Positions 1 to 13,100 of a DNA stretch of 64,000 nucleotides are shown piece by piece. The notes below the pieces were generated by a model that searched no databases, was not told the origin of the DNA, and worked only from the letters and a program-made list of their open reading frames with translations. The position numbers and the translations under genes were made by a program. Numbering within the stretch: position 1 is the stretch's first letter; the number at the start of each line of letters is the position of its first letter. This DNA is from Dirofilaria immitis (taxonomy: Eukaryota > Nematoda > Chromadorea > Rhabditida > Onchocercidae), in contig JAKNDB010000068.1 in assembly GCA_024305405.1 (NCBI GenBank), positions 9,037,501 to 9,101,500 on the forward strand. Direction: 5' to 3'.

Positions 1-25
1 AAAATGATAAATTGCGAACAACAAC

Positions 26-3000
26 CTTATTCAATGAAGTAACAATATGTGCCATATCGATCCACGGTTTACCAGTTTCAGTTATTTGATGAAATAAATA
101 ATCTCGGAATAACTTCAACAAATAGCGGTCACCCGTTTCGCTCCATGACATATCCATTTGAAACCTGAATTCGTGTTTTTGCGAACATTAAAATCAAGAT
201 GCTAATTAATTTGACAAAATTTCGGAATATAACAATAGTTTTTTCAGAGCGTTCCGAATAACATTTTTAGAATAACTATATGAGAGGTTTCTTATTCTAA
301 ATCGTTTCGACTACTATGAATTAAGATTTTTCAACTGCTCAGAAAAAATTCAAGTTGAAATCTGAGCAATGACAAAATATTTCATTCTTATTTGAAACAT
401 TAAGGAGATTCTTCAGAATATCAGTATACTTACTCAGCTCGCTCAGTAATAGTATTTAATTTACATAGCAATCGAAATAAACGTCCATTTTCCAATTCTT
501 TCGATAATTCGTTTTCCAGAAGGTCATTCTTCATTTGGGTCGTTTCAAGTTGTGCATAGAAACGAGCACCAATCATTGGCATCACTTCATTGATGGAATG
601 AGGACGCTGAGTTGAAGCTTGTAACAGAAGCCTGAAAATAATGTTTCCAACAGCTTAGAGCTGATGCTTTGTCTATAAGACGATTATACATTATCGGTAA
701 TCATACTTTAAATATTCATTGAATGTTTATCAGACAATGCAGGAAACGTAGGGATTTCAAAACAAATTTTGTTTCTAGACTGGAATTATTTCAACTGATG
801 GAGCAAAATAAGAAATGTGAGTGTTCAACATAATAGCATACGTAATAATGTTCTTTAGATCAGTGGTGCATTGTTGACTGATAATGCTTATACTACTGCT
901 GATATTTTCACGACGTATGGCATGCAGTGAACCCATTGCCAAAGCAATTAATACACGACCAAGACCATTCAGATCATCTTGCTAAAAAAAAGAAATCAAA
1001 CAAACAAACAAATTGCAATTAGTTGCCTTATTTTAACAAAGTTGATCCACATAATTCGAGAAAATAATTAATGGAACATAAAGTTTTATTTTTCTTTCAT
1101 GACTGCAGTAGTCCCTGGTCACTTTATTTGCATCATTAAAAGTCGAGAGACCGGCCTACCTGATACAACTGTATAGTGTGATCATTTCCAGGATTAATGA
1201 CATCCAAAATACCGCAGCTACTTAACATCACTCTGAAAACAATAAACGACGTTGATTAATGAAAAATCGTAAAATCAGTCTAAGACTAAAAACTTATAGC
1301 TATCGTGTTTTTGAATGAGTCTTTGAAATGCTTATTCTAATACGATTTCCTTATTTCTAATATTTCATACATCTTAAAGAGAATGAATCAACTAAAGCGA
1401 TCTAATAAAATATGGGTTCTATAATAAGTTTATACATTTATTCTCAAATATACTTGTTTGAATGCATGATTTTTACGTTCATGTTTTTATATGCAACATT
1501 ACAATGCCTAATAATGTATAAAATAAGCGTAGCACATTAAATTTTAGAATTATGAATATATGGGTAATCAAAAATACTTGCTTGGTTTTATCAAAATAAT
1601 AATTTTTGATGGATCGACAGTTCGCGCAGCCATACCAGCAGAATGTATAGCTCTAAGAGCTGATGATAATTGTACAATATAGGACCACATTAAAGATTCC
1701 TGCACCACCGGACCGCTTCCAGGGATATTTGCAATTGGTCCCAATTTCGAAGAACCTGTACATGAAACAAATTTATCGGCGTATTAAAATAATAAATAAA
1801 TTCTGTATACTTATTGCCTCAACTGAATTTAAAAAATTCTAATAATAATCATCAGATCAATTTCGTAGCAAGTTAATTTTTTCTTTATCAAACTAAACAA
1901 ACCTCACCTAGAATCTTGAGCCCTTTTTAATCATTAACTTTAGAAATAATTAGCCATTAAAATTTCTTGAATTTGAAATTTCCTGATTTCAAAAACCTTC
2001 CTTTTAATCCCGCAAATAACTAGGGAATCCTAATTCGTTTTAGAAAAACTTAAATACGAAAGAAATGTCTTTAGTCCTTTCAACTATTTGAAGTATCTTA
2101 AAATAAAATATATACACGTACCATTCAGTCGACTGTTTAGATGTCGATTTTTCAACGTTTCTGAGAGAGGATGATAATCATAGGCAAATAGCAATGCTGA
2201 AATATTGCATCTAATATTTTTCCTTGCACGTCCTATTTTTCTTACATAATTCTTATAAAATATTAAACAAAATTTACACATGGCATTGCTTTTGAATATT
2301 CACTCCAGACTTATGGATAGAAATCTGCAATACAATTAATATTTCTTAATGAAAAAAAAATTTAGTCTGTTTTAACTAAAAGATCGAAGCTTAAAACTAA
2401 TTCATTTTTCGTATGAAAACGGAAACAAAAAAACCTTACAGTGATCGCCAAACTGACGTGTTTGTATAACATCTCTCAGCTGCACAACATTTACATGCAT
2501 TAATTTCTTCCAGTTATCAGCTAATGACAGTTGCTTTATTGCATTCACTCGAAAATCTGCAGAAATCAAGAAAACGATATTAGAAAAAGGATATGAAGAA
2601 CGAAATTTCAAAATACAAAATCATTCTCAGTGGTTGGCAATAATGGCACATCGAATAATAAAAATAACTGCAACCTAAATAGTTTTCCACAAAGTTAAAA
2701 ACAGCCGATATCTCTTGATTTGAATTACTCTAATGTGGAGTGATCATTTCACAAATTTGTCACGAGAGACGAAGATCATTAATTTATATAATCCTTTATG
2801 GCATTTAAAGATTTACATAAAATTTCTCTCCTTCATCATTATTTTTTATAAAATTATTATGCTTACTATGAATTCGCCTTAAACAGTACGGCATGCCGTC
2901 GCGTCCATTGATTGCTTTGTAGACTGTTGTAATATATGAGCCGATGATTCCACGTTCCATATGGCTACCTACAAATTTGACATTTTCAAGTGGAACAAGG

Positions 3001-5372
3001 TTCTGGAAATATTCAACATTTTGCGGAATATCAGGATAAAGTGATGGTTCTGCGCGACACTGTATAGCAAGCTGCCGTTGCAATAGCTCCTGAAATTAAG
3101 CTTCAGAGACAAATACATGCACCAATTTTATATACAAAAATACATATAAATTTAAGCATAAGCAATAATATTAGCTATCATATTTGCATCCAATCAAAAT
3201 CGAATCACTGGCATCAAACCATCTTTAAAGGTAAGTACTGAACGAAAATATATTCAGTATTCTGCTATAAATTTAATAACCATTTTTAGTTCAGGTGGTG
3301 CAAAATATGAAAGTCCTCGTGGCGATTTATATTTGCCAATATGTGGCAATGGACCATGATATACAAAATTACCATTTGTTGTCTGAAAAAAAAAACCATT
3401 GGAGAAGATGACATAAGTATATTAAACAACAATGGTAATGTTTTGAATTCAAAACGAAGAAAACAAAAAATATGCTAAAAATACAGAAAGAATAAATATC
3501 ATTAAAGAGTATAAAATTAGATGTGACAAAATTACACGAAAAGAAAACGATAAGTGGATACAATAAAATGCCTTTACATCTTCTAAGAGTCGTTATCCCA
3601 AGAAAACAAATATAACTGGAACATATTCGTCCCTATTACATTATTAAGGATGAATAATTCGAAACTAAATAAAGAAATTTACCACATATACACGATCGTC
3701 TTTCTGTGGAATAGATGACTGTCCATCAACAACAGTAGAATTTGTTGTGGTTGGTGTGAAAAAATAGGTCGTTCCACCAAAATTTTCTTGCTAGAAAATA
3801 CTAGTTACTCAATCAAGAAGCTTTTTTCTAACAAAGCTTCTGTTTATACTTTTTTCCGAAAGAAAACAAACCATATAATTTGCAGTAGTTGGGCCACAAT
3901 TTTCTTGACTTATGTGGCTGCTTGGTCTCATCGGATCATGCATTATCGGAGAGGCAGTCAGAGTTTGCGCTACATTAGCTCAAAAACAAATATGAGAAAA
4001 AAAATAAAAATTGAAAAAGAAACCGAGTCCACAATATTCATATAAGTATATGGAAATCAGAAAATAACGGTTGGCAGCGAATTTTTTTTAAACTCTTGAA
4101 TGTCAAAAACAAATGTCCATTCTTGCTCCAACTTATTTAAGAATATTTCAATTACAAGTAAATGGATGATCATAAAAATTATGAATATGGATGGAACGAA
4201 TGACCACCCGAACAAATCATTCCCCAAGAAGAGCACAGCGCTGAATAAAAGCTGTGTATGATTAGTTATAATAAAAGTTCTTCAGTAACAGTTAAGAAAA
4301 TCACATTACAGTACTTACAGTAATTAAGTGACCGTTGCGATGATGTTGGAAAGCCATAAGGCATAGCCGATAGTGATGGGTTTTCTTTTTCATCACTTAA
4401 TCCCATTGCCGCAAAAGATGATGTAAAATGCGGTAGCTGCAAAACTACTTGTAAAAAATAAGTTCAGTAAGCAAGGCATCATGACGCATTCATAAACTTG
4501 ATATATGAATCATCACGCGTTCATAAATTTGATATGTTCATATTCAGGAAAATGTGGGGAAAATCACTAAGGTTCTCCGTAATAAGACTTGGTCTGCAAA
4601 TTACAAGTTGCCTTTAATTATTTTTTGGTATTTGGTAATCATTTCTACATTTATTTGTTAATAAAACTGTTAATAGAAAATAATGAGGTTATTTATAATT
4701 CAGAAGATAATAATGCATATGACATTCATAACTATCATAAAGTCAGGAAATATCTTTCTATAGAATATTTCTCTGAAACTTCCCGGTTTAGATTTTTGGA
4801 TGCAGCTAACTTTAGAGTTAAAGAAAAAATGAATTAAGATATAACCAACATTGCTGGAATGTGAAGCAGGATTACTGCTGAAGGTATAAGGACCTGCTAT
4901 GGTTGTTTGATTTGGTTGCATCCCTACAAAAAGTTTATGATAATATAAACAAGAAATTGCCAAATGAGATAATTTTCTAAAATATTGGAAAACAAGAAGT
5001 TGCTTTGGTTTTTGTCTGATGTATTTTGTTCATTCGCTCGTAAACTTTATCTTCTTGTGGGATAAAAATTTATAAAAGGGCTATAAATTTTTCCATATTA
5101 ACACATCCAACGATCCCATGACCCATCTAATTTCATGCGGATAATCATACAATTAATGACGTCCTATCACACTTTCCCTTGGTATTTCATTAAGTGCTAG
5201 TAATTTCGAAATGCTAAAAACCCTTACGGCTGGCCCAGCTAGAAGGTCGCGGCATTTGCTGGGTACTATTTCCATGAAGATATTGTGCCAAACGTGAACC
5301 TGGAGGTGGTGGATGCTGCTCGTAACTGCTGAATAAATCAGAGCCGGCGCCGCTTCCACTTCCACTTTGCAT
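26..5372 (-). CDS. panl-3: PAN3: PAN2-PAN3 deadenylation complex subunit, 3' end cut off by window edge
   Basis: PAN3 is the adaptor of the cytoplasmic PAN2-PAN3 poly(A) nuclease. Its pseudokinase domain and C-terminal knob dimerise and recruit PAN2. Exons read 5'->3': 5372-5228, 4923-4850, 4436-4319, 3969-3872, 3790-3683, 3382-3281, 3089-2867, 2556-2440, 2196-2122, 1755-1578, 1232-1160, 981-842, 631-434, 164-26. All phases agree and give about 596 codons before a donor at 25. Family motifs seen include [42 protein letters not shown], the pseudokinase segment [20 protein letters not shown], and near the C-terminus [15 protein letters not shown] and [20 protein letters not shown]. The N-terminal ~200 residues are rich in Ser, Pro and Gly, and I see no CCCH zinc finger there. 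Start chosen: the first ATG, two bases behind an acceptor-like TTCAG. Terminal exon(s) lie outside the window. Identification is secure; the N-terminus is less certain. Confidence 0.93.
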
Positions 5373-5374
5373 CA

Positions 5375-5398
5375 CTGAATTATTGATGTTTAAAAAAA
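5375..5398 (-). promoter_or_regulatory. Probable spliced-leader trans-splice acceptor of PAN3
   Basis: On the minus strand a T-rich tract and TTCAG end two bases before the ATG at 5372. I see no coding exon upstream. In nematodes this arrangement is typical of an SL acceptor; an ordinary cis acceptor with an untranslated first exon is the alternative. Confidence 0.5.
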
Positions 5399-7130
5399 AT
5401 CTTATCACTCACTATCCTTTCCTGGATGTTACAATATCCAAAACCGCTGAATTTACTAATACTTTTGCATTTCTCTGTTGCGCTGCTTAATCACCAAACC
5501 CCATCAACAATCCTTTAGTACTTGCCAGAGAGTTCTTCCATCCGCCGATCTCGCACAGAAAGCCTGGACTCAATTACCCCAGCAACAACAACCACCCAAC
5601 GAAACCCAAACTCACACATCCACGAACACAGGATGTAACTGCTGCAGCCGATGAAGAAGAATTTCATGCGGTCCATCATTTCTGTCTAGATGGTACTCAA
5701 CGAAAATGTTTGTGGAATGGTGCAAAAACCTGTGGAAGTGCTGATATTTTGTGAAGTGATAACAAAAGGTTGTGAAAGTATTGGTATTTACAGGAGGTTA
5801 AAGATAAACGATCGTATGGGAGTTCAAGTTGACAAACTATCACAATAGTACTTTTTCACTTTTTGTCCGGCTGAACAATTTTGAAGGATTTAAAACGGTA
5901 GAAAAATAGGCAGAAATTGGATTACGAAAATGGTTACGTTAATAATTGATAGCAAACCATCCGGGTTAATTCATTACAACCGCCCACTGGAGCTAGCAAC
6001 TTTCTCATTCCAGATCGAACATATAAGCATGAGCTAACAGAATTGCACATTGAGGTCAATTTTTTTGAGCGATACATTTCGAATTTGAAATGAGCGGGAC
6101 GTTGTATCAATCGATGGAGGACATGCTATGAGTGGAGTATTGATTATTTTTGGTTGTTTCTGACTTGTTGACTTTTCGGGTTGATCGCATCTTTGAAATT
6201 TATGGATTATCTAATTGCATCCTTGAAATCCATAAAAATGTGACTTGTTAAATTTCTTATTTGTTATATAAAGAACTAAAAAATTATGTTGATAGTTTCT
6301 GTTTGACATAAATCTTCGGGACTTGTGATCTTTCTCGTAGGATTGCAATTTTTCTTGAATAATTATTTTTTTTTCTCAACCAGGAAACATTCAATTTTTT
6401 TCATCGTCTACTTTAGTGGCCTGATGGCTTTTATAAGTTTTTACTGAACTTTGGTATCTCAGATGTAATGATCATCTCTACATCGTTCATAGATTTATTT
6501 CGAATTCAATTAAAGTTGAAAAATCACTGCAAATGAGAGATGCGTAAGAAACTATTGAGTGGAGATTAATGAATATAAATTTGTTTGAGCTACAGAAGAG
6601 GATTGTTTGAGCAACAGTTATTTATCCTGTAATTGTAGTGTTGCATTCTAAATGACTTATTTTAAAGGTATTTGACGGAGGTAATACGAAAACGGGAGCT
6701 ACAGAATATCATAGTAGCAAGATATTTTGCTTCAATAACTAGTGAAGTTCTGTCATTCCTGTGAAATGTAAGGAAACTTATAAGCGATTCGCTGCAAGAT
6801 ATTTTGCTTAGATTGAATAGAAAATATTTAAATTTATATGATATTTTTATAATGCTGTTATTGCAACAGTAAAAAATGTTAAAACTCATGGATAAAAAGA
6901 ATGCATTCGTTTCCATAATTTTCTTAAAATATTGGATTTAAAAACTTATCTTTCGAATATTATCGAATGTCAACTTATTTCCAGTTGTACAACCTCATCA
7001 AAGTTAAGATCCAACTCCCTTATAAATTATTTACTTGTTATTTCTAACAAAAATTAATAGAAGCTTTTCGGTTGTCCTGTATCAAAATACCATTTTTTAT
7101 AAAAATATATCTAATACCGTTCAATAAAGC
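5399..7130. other. Divergent intergenic region between PAN3 and anillin
   Basis: About 1.7 kb separates two divergent starts, so promoters of both genes should lie here. The part nearest PAN3 (about 5480-5660) is clearly richer in C and G than its surroundings, with CCAACG, CCACC and CAACAACAACC runs. It has short open frames in both directions that match nothing I know. The rest is AT-rich. No gene is supported; the stretch at 6662-6916 is open only by chance on the minus strand. Confidence 0.5.
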
Positions 7131-10100
7131 ATGGAAACAGAAGACATCGATTTAGCTGTAAGTTTTTCTTCCTGAATGATATTACCAATAAAAGCTTTTT
7201 TTCTTTTTTGTTTTACTTAGTGTTTTCTACCAATCTCTAGGATTATTCACTTATTTTGCTCAGAAGAAATGATTTTTACTGTTTCATTTAAGATTTAGCT
7301 AATAATAAAAATCAGCCTCATGACTGGATTCGTTAAACATTCTAAAAGTTTTTGTTGAAGAAAAGAACTCAAATGGAAGATATGAATATGCTCAAATATA
7401 GTATCTCGAAAACAGAAAATTTTAGCGATCGCTGCTTTAACACTTTATTTTTATTTTGTCACGATTAAATTGAATTAATCTGAGGAAATATTCATTTTTT
7501 GATTCTCCATTTCTTTTGAAAATATAAATTCCTTTATTTATGCAAATTTCAGAGAATTATGAAACGTGCCAAAGAGCGAGAATTACTCATTGAAAAGGAA
7601 AACGCGTTGCTAGATTGTAAATTAGGTGCTAATTTGTCTCATTCGATAGAACTCCGATCAAATAAAATGAAATTATTTAGAAAGCATTCTTTTAATACTA
7701 AGTTATCTCGTTACTCGTAATTTATGAATCCCATTGCTAATTCATTATAGTTCTCATGGAACTTTACATTACCTAAGAAGCAGTTTCAGAAACATCAATG
7801 CCACAGGACGGCGCGGAATTGGTTGTATCCCATCCATTATTGAACAGAAATCAGGAGCAGAACGGTCATTCGATTTATCCGACAGAAGAACTAGAACTAA
7901 TGAAAAGAATTTCGTTGGATGGTTCCCGAAATGTTTGTTAATTTAATGTAATTTAGAAGAGACAAGAAGTTCAAGTTTAAATTGAGAAAATATACACAGC
8001 TCTCCAGCAATTCATATCTTCTTCCAAATTTAATGAATTTTCATTTCGATATATTGTAATGTTTCAGACAAATTCTGATTCACTGCATGATGCCTATATA
8101 GCAGATAAATCACGTAATGAGAATCTACGTGCTAGATTTGCTGCTCTTGCTGCTGATGTCGAAAATTTCGAATGCGATCTGAAACCCATGCGTTCCAAGG
8201 AATCGTTTCTCAAAGGGCCATCACTACGGTTAAGTAGCGGAGATGTAATTGATTATTCTTGTTTAATTTCCTTTTTAGTAGTTTTAGAGTTTATTTTGGA
8301 TATGTAAATTGGCATAAAATAAAATTGAATATGATCCGCTTTTTTTCTTTTCTTTCCGTAAACATCTATATGACAATTTTTGCGGAATTTGTAAAGTATT
8401 TTATAGCTCAAAAAACATTTCGTTTCTATTAATATATATAAATCATTCCTTACTAAGCCTCAATCGAAAAAACAAGTTTTTATTTATTTTTATGAAGTCA
8501 GAATTTCTTTTCAGATTTCTCCAACAATATTGTTTACACCCACTGCCAACTACCATACATCAGCCTCGATCAATAAACTTTCTACCGGTTCTTTGTCTCG
8601 AATTGATGAAGGAAAATCAGAGTGCAGTATTGATGATGAGACGATAGCATATGCTGATGAATCGTTTGACAAAACTAATGGGCAAGAAAAGATGGCGACA
8701 GCGGTAATTGTTTATAAATCATCAAAATCACTAAAATCGAGCAACTTGCTACATAATGCAAGCAAAAACATTTGCGATTTACAACATCTGTATGTGAATT
8801 AATGGAAGCTGATCCTTTACTGGAAAATTGTTCATGCTTGGATTTATTCCAAAGTTCAATGGGAATGCAATGTTGACAGACTGATTAATTAATTTTTAAT
8901 TAATTTGGGATTTTCATTATTGATTTATAAAATGAAAATTGTGATAAAAAGTATCGATAGTTGGGAAAATGCCGTTAAATTTCCAACCTCCTAGTTTTAT
9001 ATTTTCAATTATTTTTTAACAATATTCTTAAGAAGTACAGGATTTTCCAAAAAAAAAAATATTGAATAAGATGAATAACGAATAAAAATTTAGATCTCGC
9101 GATTTTATCTTTTGAAATATGATTTGAATTTCATTACTTCTTAGGATTCTTTGATCGAAAGATATCCTGCTCGTGCACAATCAAAAAGCAATTTGCTTGG
9201 CAATAAGGAATCATCAAAATCTGATGCTGACAATTGCTCCGAGACGGAAGAGTATGGAATTCACAAATTTTTCAGGGTAAGTCCTATTTTTCAGAATAAT
9301 ATTGATTAAGATAAGCTTCCAAAAACCTACCGAAAGCAAAATTCTGAAATAATAATGTTCCTGATTTCAGCGTAAAACATCAAAAGAGTCACCTAAATCT
9401 CTAGAAGACGTAAGTTTTTTTTCATCTTTTTCCTTGGTGAAGCGCTATTCAAATTATTTTTATATCTCATCCAATAATTTTAATGGAAATATGTTTGGCC
9501 TGTTTTACGTTGAAAAACTGGGTTCTTATTTTTACAGAATGACGGCTGCATTAAACGAAATCGTAATGAATCAAAATTGAATGAAGGTAATTTTTCTTTT
9601 CAATTTTGAACTTTTTAGTCATAACACTTCCAGATTCAAATTTTTATATGATATAAAAATTTAATAATCGAAAAGATAGAAATTTCATAGAAAATTTGTT
9701 CAGTTGGTTTATGAACTGTAAATATATTCACAAAAAACCACCATATTCTTTTTAAGTCATGAAAACTATTCCTGTATTTTTAGCATTTTCAGAAACTCTT
9801 TCCGTAAATAACCGCAGTGACATTAGCGTTGGAAATACGATAGCTGCAAATAGTGCCACTTTGACAATCTCATTTGATGCCGATAAACTAACACACACAA
9901 AACGAATGGCGAAACAGTAAGACCTCAAGAGAAAGTCATTCGGTAAAAAACTGGGGAGGGAGTATGGGATTCAAGTGCTTGTTTTGACTATGTGACAAAG
10001 GAATTGGTAATTTGGATTTCATACGTTGGGTAGAGTAAGTGATGCATATTCTCTCCAGTTTCCATGGAAATTTTAGATTGGCATTTGGATATCGAATCTT

Positions 10101-13100
10101 TGAATTTCCTTGTAATAAGGGAATCTTTTGACATATGAGTTAATAGCATGAAATTTCCTTAAAAAAATTTACATTTTAACAAATAGCAACAATTTGTAGA
10201 CTCGATGAAAAAATCTGTACGGGAAGATTGAAAACAAAGATTGCACCCAAAATCGGTGTCGCTCTTTCGAAATTCGAGCGTCGTCATTCGCAGTCGGTTA
10301 GTTCCTGTTTCCAGTTGATTGTTATTTTAATTTTTTCTAAATCTTTTTTCTATTATACTACTTCATATTTATCATTTTTTCAGAGGAAAGGATATGATGT
10401 TGAAATTGACACTCGTTCATCAAATGTGAAAAGTTTGCGCGATAGATGGGAAGTAAGCATTATTAGAATCATATATTTTATTATCTTAGTTATCACTTTC
10501 TCCTAATGACTGTACTTGTTATATTTTTTGAAGAATTTTAGTTACATTTTTTGAGTATTTTTTACCTATTTTTTAATCTCATGGCTTGGTTGTAAAGCGA
10601 TCATGTGAAATGAGTATGCGATATTAGATACTTATCTTAGGTATAAATTTGCGTTAAACTGAAGTAGGAATTTATATTTAGAAAGCTTGGATTTTTATTT
10701 ATTTATTATGTATTCAATTGTTAAATTCCTTTGAGGTATCTTTCTACTACTGGTACTCCTCTACATCCAGATCAGAAGGAAGATGAGCTTTACAGGCAGC
10801 TATACGGATGGCAAAATCATTGAAGCAAGAGAGGATGCGACCACAATCGTACTGTGAAACAAAAGTAAATTTTCTTTTCAAAATTTTGCTGTCAGCAATA
10901 AATTAAACATCTAATTCGATAGTAAGAGAATATGTTGAAGTATAGAACTGCAAGTGATAATCTTGTTTATCTTATTTTCCAGGTTCAGTTCAATTTTCTG
11001 ATTTTCGACCAGTATCGGTGGATTGCTCTACTTGCATTGTGAGTGAATCAGTAATATTGTTTCGCCCAGTAATGTGTTTTAGTTGTACTAAAAGGAGCCA
11101 GCATGCTCGAGGAAATAATTACCTTCATCTGCTTCCTCAAAATAATATAGGAATGAGAGTCTCGGTCATTGGCATGGATAGGATGATTTTTTGATTGGCG
11201 AAATTTCATGTAGGGGAAGCAGTCTTATGAATTGCGTTGCAGTCTTTTCAATTAATCTTGTCGTTTTAGCAAGCTACCGAAGGCATACTGGAAGAGCGAC
11301 TATTCCCAGTTAGCAAAAGCAGAGTGCTATTCAAGAAGAATTAAGCAAAATAAACATTTTTAATAAAAGTAACAGTGAACCCAATCAACTTATTGATGAT
11401 GCTTTTCAGTTCATTAATCGAGTAAGAAATTATTATTAGGAACTAATTTGTCTTCTAGAAATATTATGAAGGATTGCTGCAAGCTGACGATAGCAAATTT
11501 TAATCCGAAAAGAGATAGGATTGGGGTAATATGAATATATATTTAATTCTCTTTGATGATGTAATCAGTAATATATTCAGAATCGGATTACAAGCTATAA
11601 ACTTATTTTTTTGTTTTGTAAGCTGAACTCTTCTGCAGACACCAGATAGAAACTCTTCTCTTATGTCAGCCATTCTCAGCACACCTGAAATTCGAACTAC
11701 TTTATCTTCTCCAGCTGTGGCATCGACGGATCGTGAGAATGTTGATGGTATGTTCTAGCATTTCGAAAATTTTTATGTGCTTTATATAATGAAAGTAAAT
11801 TGTGCATACAAGAACTGAAATAAGTATCTAATGAACATCTAATTCTGTTACCTTCGTAATTTCTATACCGAAATGACTATGTTTCCTTTCAGGAATGGTT
11901 CCTCTGGCTCATTCAGTTTCGTTTTATCGACGGAAAGAGAAGGAAAATCGATCTGGAAGCGAGACAGTAATACTTGGGTGATTTTAAGGAGTTTTTATAT
12001 GTTTTTTTCTAAGCCTATGAATGACATTTGAACCTTAGATTCTAGATATTTTACTCAAAATAGAGAATCCAATTTAAAATGTTGAGTGAAAGTGACTTTT
12101 ATTTTTGTTTATTACACTTTTTTTTCAGTACTCACTTCATTAGCTTTGTTTGGGGATGAGCAGATAAAAAGGTGATTAGGATGATAAGCAGTGAAGCTTA
12201 CTGACATTTTCTTACCAACTATAAAAAACTGCCTTATAAATAGAAGGAATAATTATTTGCTGATTAGCGCAGTTGTAATGCTGCAAATATATGGTAATGA
12301 AAACGCAAGTGAAAAGTACAAATAATTGCATTATTGTCAGTAAGCTTCGCTGCTTAGGTAGATCAAAGTATAATATTTAAGGAATAATTTCCTAAATATG
12401 TGTTTTTTTTCCAAGTCTGTGCATGAATTTGAATCTTAGATTCTAAATATTTTATTCAAAATAGAAAATCCAACATTTTTTAATACTTTACGTTAAGTTA
12501 TATGCATGATGGCTTGAATATTTTGTTTTTTTATAGATTTTTAATTGGAATTATTAGATTATTAGAATATTATATTATATCTGGGATCCTTTCAAAAAAG
12601 CAAAACAAAAGCAAAACATAAAATATCTAAACCGTCATGCTTATTATCTAAAGTTCAATATTGAAATTCTTTCGATTTTGTCCCTTAAATGATACCACAC
12701 TTTGATCTCTCAGCAACTTTTTTCATATTTCACTCTCAAAAGATTTTGCTAAGTCCATTCACTCTTCTAAGTGTTTTAATTTAGTTTTAAGTTCTTAATT
12801 TTTTTTTAATGAAGTAAGAAGTGATTATACTTGAAAAATTGGAACATTTATTATTGATTAAAATTTAAATTAAAAAAATAAAATCTTTTTTTTTTTGTTA
12901 GGCAATTTACTCCATCTCCGTTCAGTAATACTACCATTCTCAATCGTGCTATGTCAAAGACAAATATGAATGATCGATCGAATTTCGAGATTGAGCGAGC
13001 GCGTTTAGAAAAAGCAATCAATGTGCAGCAAGAACAAATTGTCCAAGCTTCGCGGGCGCTATCATTTTGTCATAGTACCCAAGAATTCAAAGGAAGTCGT

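Noticed and set aside
5556..5670. Minus-strand frame starting MMDRMKFFFIGC upstream of PAN3
   Set aside because: It is in the GC-richer intergenic patch, lacks a donor joining it to PAN3 exon 1, and shows no PAN3 N-terminal motif.
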